Part shown: in pieces, positions 9,110 to 12,852 of the stretch
Position numbering within the stretch: position 1 is the stretch's first letter
How the letters are laid out: each line of letters starts with the position of its first letter
Assembly (NCBI GenBank): GCA_018398765.1
Contig: JAHBMJ010003152.1
Coordinates: 1-12,852, forward strand
From: Chromera velia
Lineage: Eukaryota > Sar > Chromeraceae
DNA: 12,852 nt
Direction: 5' to 3'
Translations under genes and position numbers: made by a program
The notes under the pieces: model-generated
Seen by the model: the letters and a program-made list of their open reading frames with translations, nothing else
What the model was told of the DNA's origin: nothing
The model's database searches: none

Positions 9110-9246
9110 CTGCAGTAATTGACTCAGGCAGGAGATTGAAGAGAACGCATGTATCTGTCAGTGATTTAGTTCATGCTACATCAGTTTCTGCATAAGATTT
9201 GCGCTTGTCGGAAGAATTTGATGTGGTTTCTACGAATGGCAAGGTA

Positions 9247-9534
9247 TCAGCATGCATGCTGCATGTGGAGCTGACCGTTAGAAAAGGTCTTCCGGACGAG
9301 ACCCTGTTGGATGGTTTTGCGTTCTCTCTCTAGCATAGAAAGCTCTCCTCTTGCTGGGAGGCTTCTGGCTGATTCTTCCCTTGCCTTCCGCGCTTGCATG
9401 AGGGATCGCAACTCGTCGGCATCCAGTTCGCGCGGCCCTGCAATTTGTGTTTTGGGGCCTGTTTGCTGTGCAGCGCTTCCGGCAATCAAGCAGCTCAAGA
9501 ACAAAAGATTCGCCAATAAGAGGGCCATTAGCAT
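9247..9534 (-). CDS. Signal-peptide exon of a small secreted protein
   Basis: The ATG at 9534 lies in a favourable context (accaccATGc) and opens MLMALLLANLLFLSCLIAG, a textbook signal peptide, with a probable cleavage after SAA (residue 22). A charged, helix-prone segment of about 70 residues follows (ADELRSLMQARKAREESARS), and then a stop at 9247-9249. Read alone it is a 95-residue secreted protein. More likely the tail after about residue 77 is intronic: donors CAGG|gtctcg (exon end 9303) and AACG|gtcagc (exon end 9276) are both in phase with the cysteine-rich exon starting at 9109, giving introns of 193 or 166 bases. The mature protein would then be a charged pro-segment followed by a cysteine-rich domain. 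The family is unknown. It is divergent from the gene at 10239. Confidence 0.6.
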   Translation of the reverse strand: MLMALLLANLLFLSCLIAGSAAQQTGPKTQIAGPRELDADELRSLMQARKAREESARSLPARGELSMLERERKTIQQGLVRKTFSNGQLHMQHAC

Positions 9535-10238
9535 GGTGGTAGATGGCTTAACAAATCAGTATAGACGGCTCTGTCGATGCATGGGCCTATATGCTCACCC
9601 ATACAAGAAAGAATGCAGTGGCGCTTCTGGGCGGCGTGGGCGCATGCATGCAGTTCAATTGACTGATTTGTCCGATCGATCCATCGATCAAGGCGGCTGG
9701 ATGCAGTGGGATGGGACTCCTTGACTGCATGAGGCTTGAGTGGACGGAATTGATGAATGCCAGGATTTGCGTCTTTTCTGAAAACTGATCAAGTCTTCTG
9801 CTCAATTCTTGACAAGTTTTTGTTGACATCTCCTTCGTGCAAATGCACCTTCCGATACAGCGTCACGGCCTGCTTTATGAATTGGGGCCGGCCGCGGATT
9901 CCCGGCCTGGCCGCGGGCCGCGCGGGGTCCATGCATGCATGAACCTTTCCTTTGCTCAGATTCGCTCAGTACTGGCTTTGGTGGACACTGTATGCAATGC
10001 AATGGAAAGCAGTGTCAAAGCACCACTGCACTGACGTCTTCCTCTGCAATTCTGTGTGATGCTTTTGTCTGAGCTCCTTTCGATAAATGAAGAAATCTGA
10101 CTGTCGAAGGGTTTGCTGCAGATTGACGATTGATCATGCTCCAGTCTGAGGGCGTCGAATGCGCATGAATTGGCACATCATCGGCTCTGTATCTTGCCAG
10201 TACTCTTGGAGTGGTTCAGTAAGCTGTGGGGAACTCCG
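9535..10238. promoter_or_regulatory. Divergent intergenic region with TGCATGCA sites
   Basis: This 704-bp region separates the starts of the secreted-protein gene (minus) and the leader-bearing gene (plus). It has TGCATGCA at 9645-9652 and 9932-9939, a GC-rich patch at about 9888-9928 with two CCGCGG palindromes, and GATC-rich sequence near 9673-9692. Small ORFs here show no domain. A shared promoter region is the simplest reading. The repeat of the layout seen at 4055-4613 (divergent genes around the same octamer) supports a regulatory role but does not prove it. Confidence 0.5.
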
Positions 10239-12616
10239 ATGAGGTGGCTGTGCTGCTCTTTTTCGTTTTTTCTGCTTCAAGCGGAATCGTTCCTTCTGTC
10301 TGGAGACGGCTCTTCATTCTCTCATGGCAGCCGGGGGGTGCTTGGGAGGGAGGGAAGCCGACGGGGGGATTGTACAGAGTGGTCGAAATTGTGGGTGCGT
10401 CGACAGCTGGTAGAGTCTGGTAGCAATATGACGGGCCCCCCTGGTGTGCAGTGGGCCTCCTCCGTTCCGTTTCGTCCCCCGATTGAGGAGGTGGAGGTGC
10501 CCTTATGGGGGGAGACGGAGAAGCCCTCGTCCTCCTCTATGGGTCCGTTGCTCTTTCAAGAAGAGCGCCTTCCTGAAATCAGTAGAGAGAAGAGATTTGA
10601 ATTCTTAGAGAAAGAGACAACCCCGGTGGGCGTTCTGTCCTTCGACCTGGAGACAGAAACGGTAGAGGAGCCCCAAACACCATACGAGAAACTCTGGCAA
10701 GCGCTTTTTCCGCAATCCAAACAGCCCAAGACCGCGCAGAACCTCTTTTCCGCTCTGCCGCAGCTTCTTCTCCAACGAGCGGTGGATGACTTGCGTGTGG
10801 TCGGCAAAACGTCACTCGCTCTGGTTGTCCCCCTGCTCAAGCCTGCCCTCCTCGCCCTCCCTGCGAGACTCCGTAATGCTTTAGACTTCGACCAACTGCT
10901 CTTTGACTATGCCTCTGCCCCTCTAGCAACCTCCCTTCGGTCCGAGCTTTTAAAGAAATTGGAAATGACCGGACGGAAGAAGAATGAGGTCATTGCGAGG
11001 GCTTTGGAGGCTAGGAGAAGAAGGAAGGGGGGTTCGTTCTTTTCGTCTGCCTCGGGCATCTCTCCAGAGCAGTTGCTGTCTGCTTCCGAACAGGGCGGCA
11101 TGAGTTCTGTCTCCCACACGTCCAGAGCTCGAGTGGAAAATTTGTTGGAGGAGGCGTCGAGGGATTGGCAGAGAACGCGAGCGCAGATTGGCCTTCAGCA
11201 GCAGACAGAAGAGGAAGGGGAAGGAGAGGCGGAGATGCACTCCTTGACTCCCCTTTTCTCTTCCATGATGGGAAGTGAGGCAAAGGAAGCTCTGGCAAAG
11301 GGGGGGTTTCTGCAGAGAGACGGGGAGCCTAGGGAAGCTTCTCCAGAGACGGTCAGAGGGAGGAGGAAGGGGAGGAGACGGTCAGTGAGGTCAGAGGCAA
11401 AGGCTGGCCGTTCCTCTGTCTCCTCCGAGGCAGCAGAGAAGGAGAATTCGGTAGAGAGAGGGGGGAAGCTGGATGGGGTAGAGGCAGAGATGTTACCGTC
11501 CAGAGGAATGCAAAGCGTCCTTCCTCTTGAGGAATCAGAAGACGACAAATCGGTCGAGTTGCCCCCCTCCCTGTCTGCTGTTGAGCTTTTGCAATGCCAG
11601 GCCGAGCACCTGTCAGAGCTGCAGTCTGGATTTGAGCTCGAGGCCCGACTCCTCCGAGCAGCCGCTGCTGCAACGAACACGACGACATCAGCCCTCAGAA
11701 GAGCTGCGTCTGGAGGCAGCACTTCTTCTGGGTTGGAGGGGGAGGGGGAGAAGGCAGCAGAGGGACTCGAGGGACTCTTTGAGCGTCAGAGGAGGGAGGC
11801 AGAGGAATTGGAGGAAATGGCTAGGGACGCGGGGGTCTTGAAGGTTTGTTCTTTTCTTTGCTAGGCGGTCTCTTTGTTTTATGTTCCTGTCTGCATTTCC
11901 TTGTTTTTGAAAGTCCTGCAGGCGACGGACAATCTTTGTCCCTTCGTCTTCTCTTCTTGTGTCTGACTTAGCCGGCGCTACGGTTTTATCTTCTCTTCTC
12001 TTTCTCTGCGTTTGTTTTCTTGCAGCCTCTTCTTCCTTCCATGGACTTGTTTTTGGAGAATCATCACTCATGGTTTCTTTTTGTCTCTTCTTTTCGTGTG
12101 CTCGTCTTGCAGGCGTATCTGCTGAGAAGTTTTGAAGCCGCTGGGAAAGGCAGTTCTTCCTTCACTCCTCTGGAGGGTTCCCAGATAGCGTCTCTCGAAG
12201 AGTGCTTAGTGGAGGGGGGGGCAGCGCGGTTGCAGCTCCTCAGCTCTGTCATGAGGGAGTTAGAGCCTCTGTTCGAGAAGAAAGGAGAGGAGGGAGAGAG
12301 TGAGGAGGAGGACGAGGACGAGAATCCAGTGGCACAATTTGCTTCCGCTGCTTCGACTGCACTGTCACGCTTTGACACAGACGCACAGGCACGCAGGAGA
12401 GAGATGTTGGAACGACCAGCGACCCGGCGACAGCTCTTCCTGACCTCCCCGCAAAGTCAGGGGGGCGAGTCTGGGGGGGAGCTGGGGGAAGCGCTGAGGA
12501 TTCACGGTCAGTCAGCAGAGCTCCTGTCCATCTGTTGTTTGTTTTCTTCTCTGGAACGACCCAAAGTCTCTCCACATGAATGGGTAGAGGGAGAGAGGGA
12601 GCGAAGGGATCGCTGA
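10239..12616 (+). CDS. Leader-bearing protein of unknown function, spliced
   Basis: The first in-frame ATG (10239) opens MRWLCCSFSFFLLQAES, a likely signal peptide. The next 60 or so residues are rich in Ser, Gly and Arg and could be a transit peptide, giving the bipartite leader used by proteins of complex plastids; plastid targeting is inference. A Leu/Ala-rich helical block covers about residues 147-262 (for example QNLFSALPQLLLQRAVDDLR), ending in ARRRR. A long Ser/Glu/Arg/Gly-rich low-complexity part and a charged helix (FERQRREAEELEEMARDAG) follow. Exon one ends AAG|gttt at 11843 in phase 0, and exon two from 12113 reads AYLLRSFEAAG, then an acidic run (EEEDEDEN). The stop is at 12614-12616, but a donor CACG|gtcagt at 12507 may end the exon earlier, with the gene continuing past the window. 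About 702 residues as drawn. No family recognised. The T-rich stretch ending ctgcttcaag near 10281 could instead be an acceptor, which would move the start. Confidence 0.65.
11844..12112 (+). other. Intron with three candidate acceptors
   Basis: The donor is AAG|gtttgttc and the favoured acceptor cgtcttgcag|GCG (exon from 12113), both in phase 0. The intron is pyrimidine-rich throughout. Two more good acceptors occur inside it: gtcctgcag ending near 11921 and ttcttgcag ending at 12025. Use of 12025 keeps the frame and adds 29 codons. Use of the 11921 site meets TGA after about 14 codons unless a further short intron follows. Confidence 0.7.
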
Positions 12617-12852
12617 TTCGGTATTCCTGCGGTTGACAGGACTTTTTCGGGTCGTGGAGGGAACCTTGTGGTTTTTTTGTCTTCCTTCATGTTGACAGTC
12701 CTTTGTATTCAGTTTTCGAAAAGATACTTGCCGATGCCACCAAGCGAGCTCCTCCAACTGTCGCCTTTCCTTTACTGCCTTAGCCCTTCCTTGTGCCTTG
12801 TTCCCTCTCTCTCTCTCTCTCTCTCTCTCCCCCTCTCTCCCTCTCTCCCCCC
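12617..12852. other. Pyrimidine-rich tail of the window
   Basis: The sequence after 12616 has no supportable ORF and becomes strongly C/T-rich on the plus strand. It ends in (CT)n and CCCCTCTC runs from about 12803. The intron of the phosphoesterase gene has a similar CT tract before its acceptor, so this could be an intron of the gene starting at 10239 that continues to the right. It could equally be 3' flanking DNA. Confidence 0.45.
12803..12852 (+). repeat. (CT)n tract at the window edge
   Basis: About twelve CT units are followed by CCCC/CTCTC runs to the last base. The repeat is cut by the window boundary, so its full length is unknown. Confidence 0.9.

Noticed and set aside
10556-11722. 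Several minus-strand ORFs of 70-175 codons opposite the gene at 10239
   Set aside because: They are Ser/Pro/Arg-rich shadows of the plus-strand frame, which continues in phase across an intron.

Overview
The window looks like nuclear DNA from a unicellular eukaryote. Genes are interrupted by GT-AG introns, coding stretches are GC-balanced and islands between them are AT-rich, microsatellites are very dense, and the palindrome TGCATGCA recurs between genes. This combination, together with ankyrin genes and a leader that could be bipartite, fits a photosynthetic alveolate such as the chromerid Chromera velia. That assignment is inference; no marker gene proves it. No tRNA, rRNA, CRISPR array or bacterial operon is visible.

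Layout from left to right. Positions 1-2141 appear to lack genes: a purine-rich part with short tandem duplications (1-700), an AT-rich block of decayed repeats (about 700-1850), then a pyrimidine-rich stretch and a TTCA array. A minus-strand ankyrin-repeat gene covers 4054-2193; it carries an apparent two-base frameshift in a TG run and a stop codon that cuts off an acidic tail. A 559-bp intergenic region separates it from a divergent plus-strand gene (4614-6005) for an MPPED-type metallophosphoesterase. That gene has one 459-bp intron, whose 3' end is a long (CT)n then (GT)n tract running straight into the splice acceptor.

From 6270 to 7480 the DNA is AT-rich and holds a pair of inverted, imperfect arms of about 85 bp (6559-6643 and 7127-7209). 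They bracket a CACT-type array and look like a non-autonomous DNA transposon. A compound microsatellite of about 475 bp follows (7834-8308). On the minus strand, 9534-8907 holds a probable small secreted protein: a signal-peptide exon and a separate cysteine-rich open segment that can be joined in phase. Divergent from it, at 10239, a plus-strand gene of unknown function begins with a hydrophobic leader, has an intron at 11844-12112 and runs to 12616 or beyond the window.

The four genes form two divergent pairs, each sharing an intergenic region with one or more TGCATGCA palindromes. No shared pathway links the four products. The most useful leads are the cysteine-rich secreted candidate, the repeated N-terminal module in the ankyrin protein, the GT-repeat splice acceptor, the inverted-repeat element, and an in-frame alternative acceptor in the last gene.
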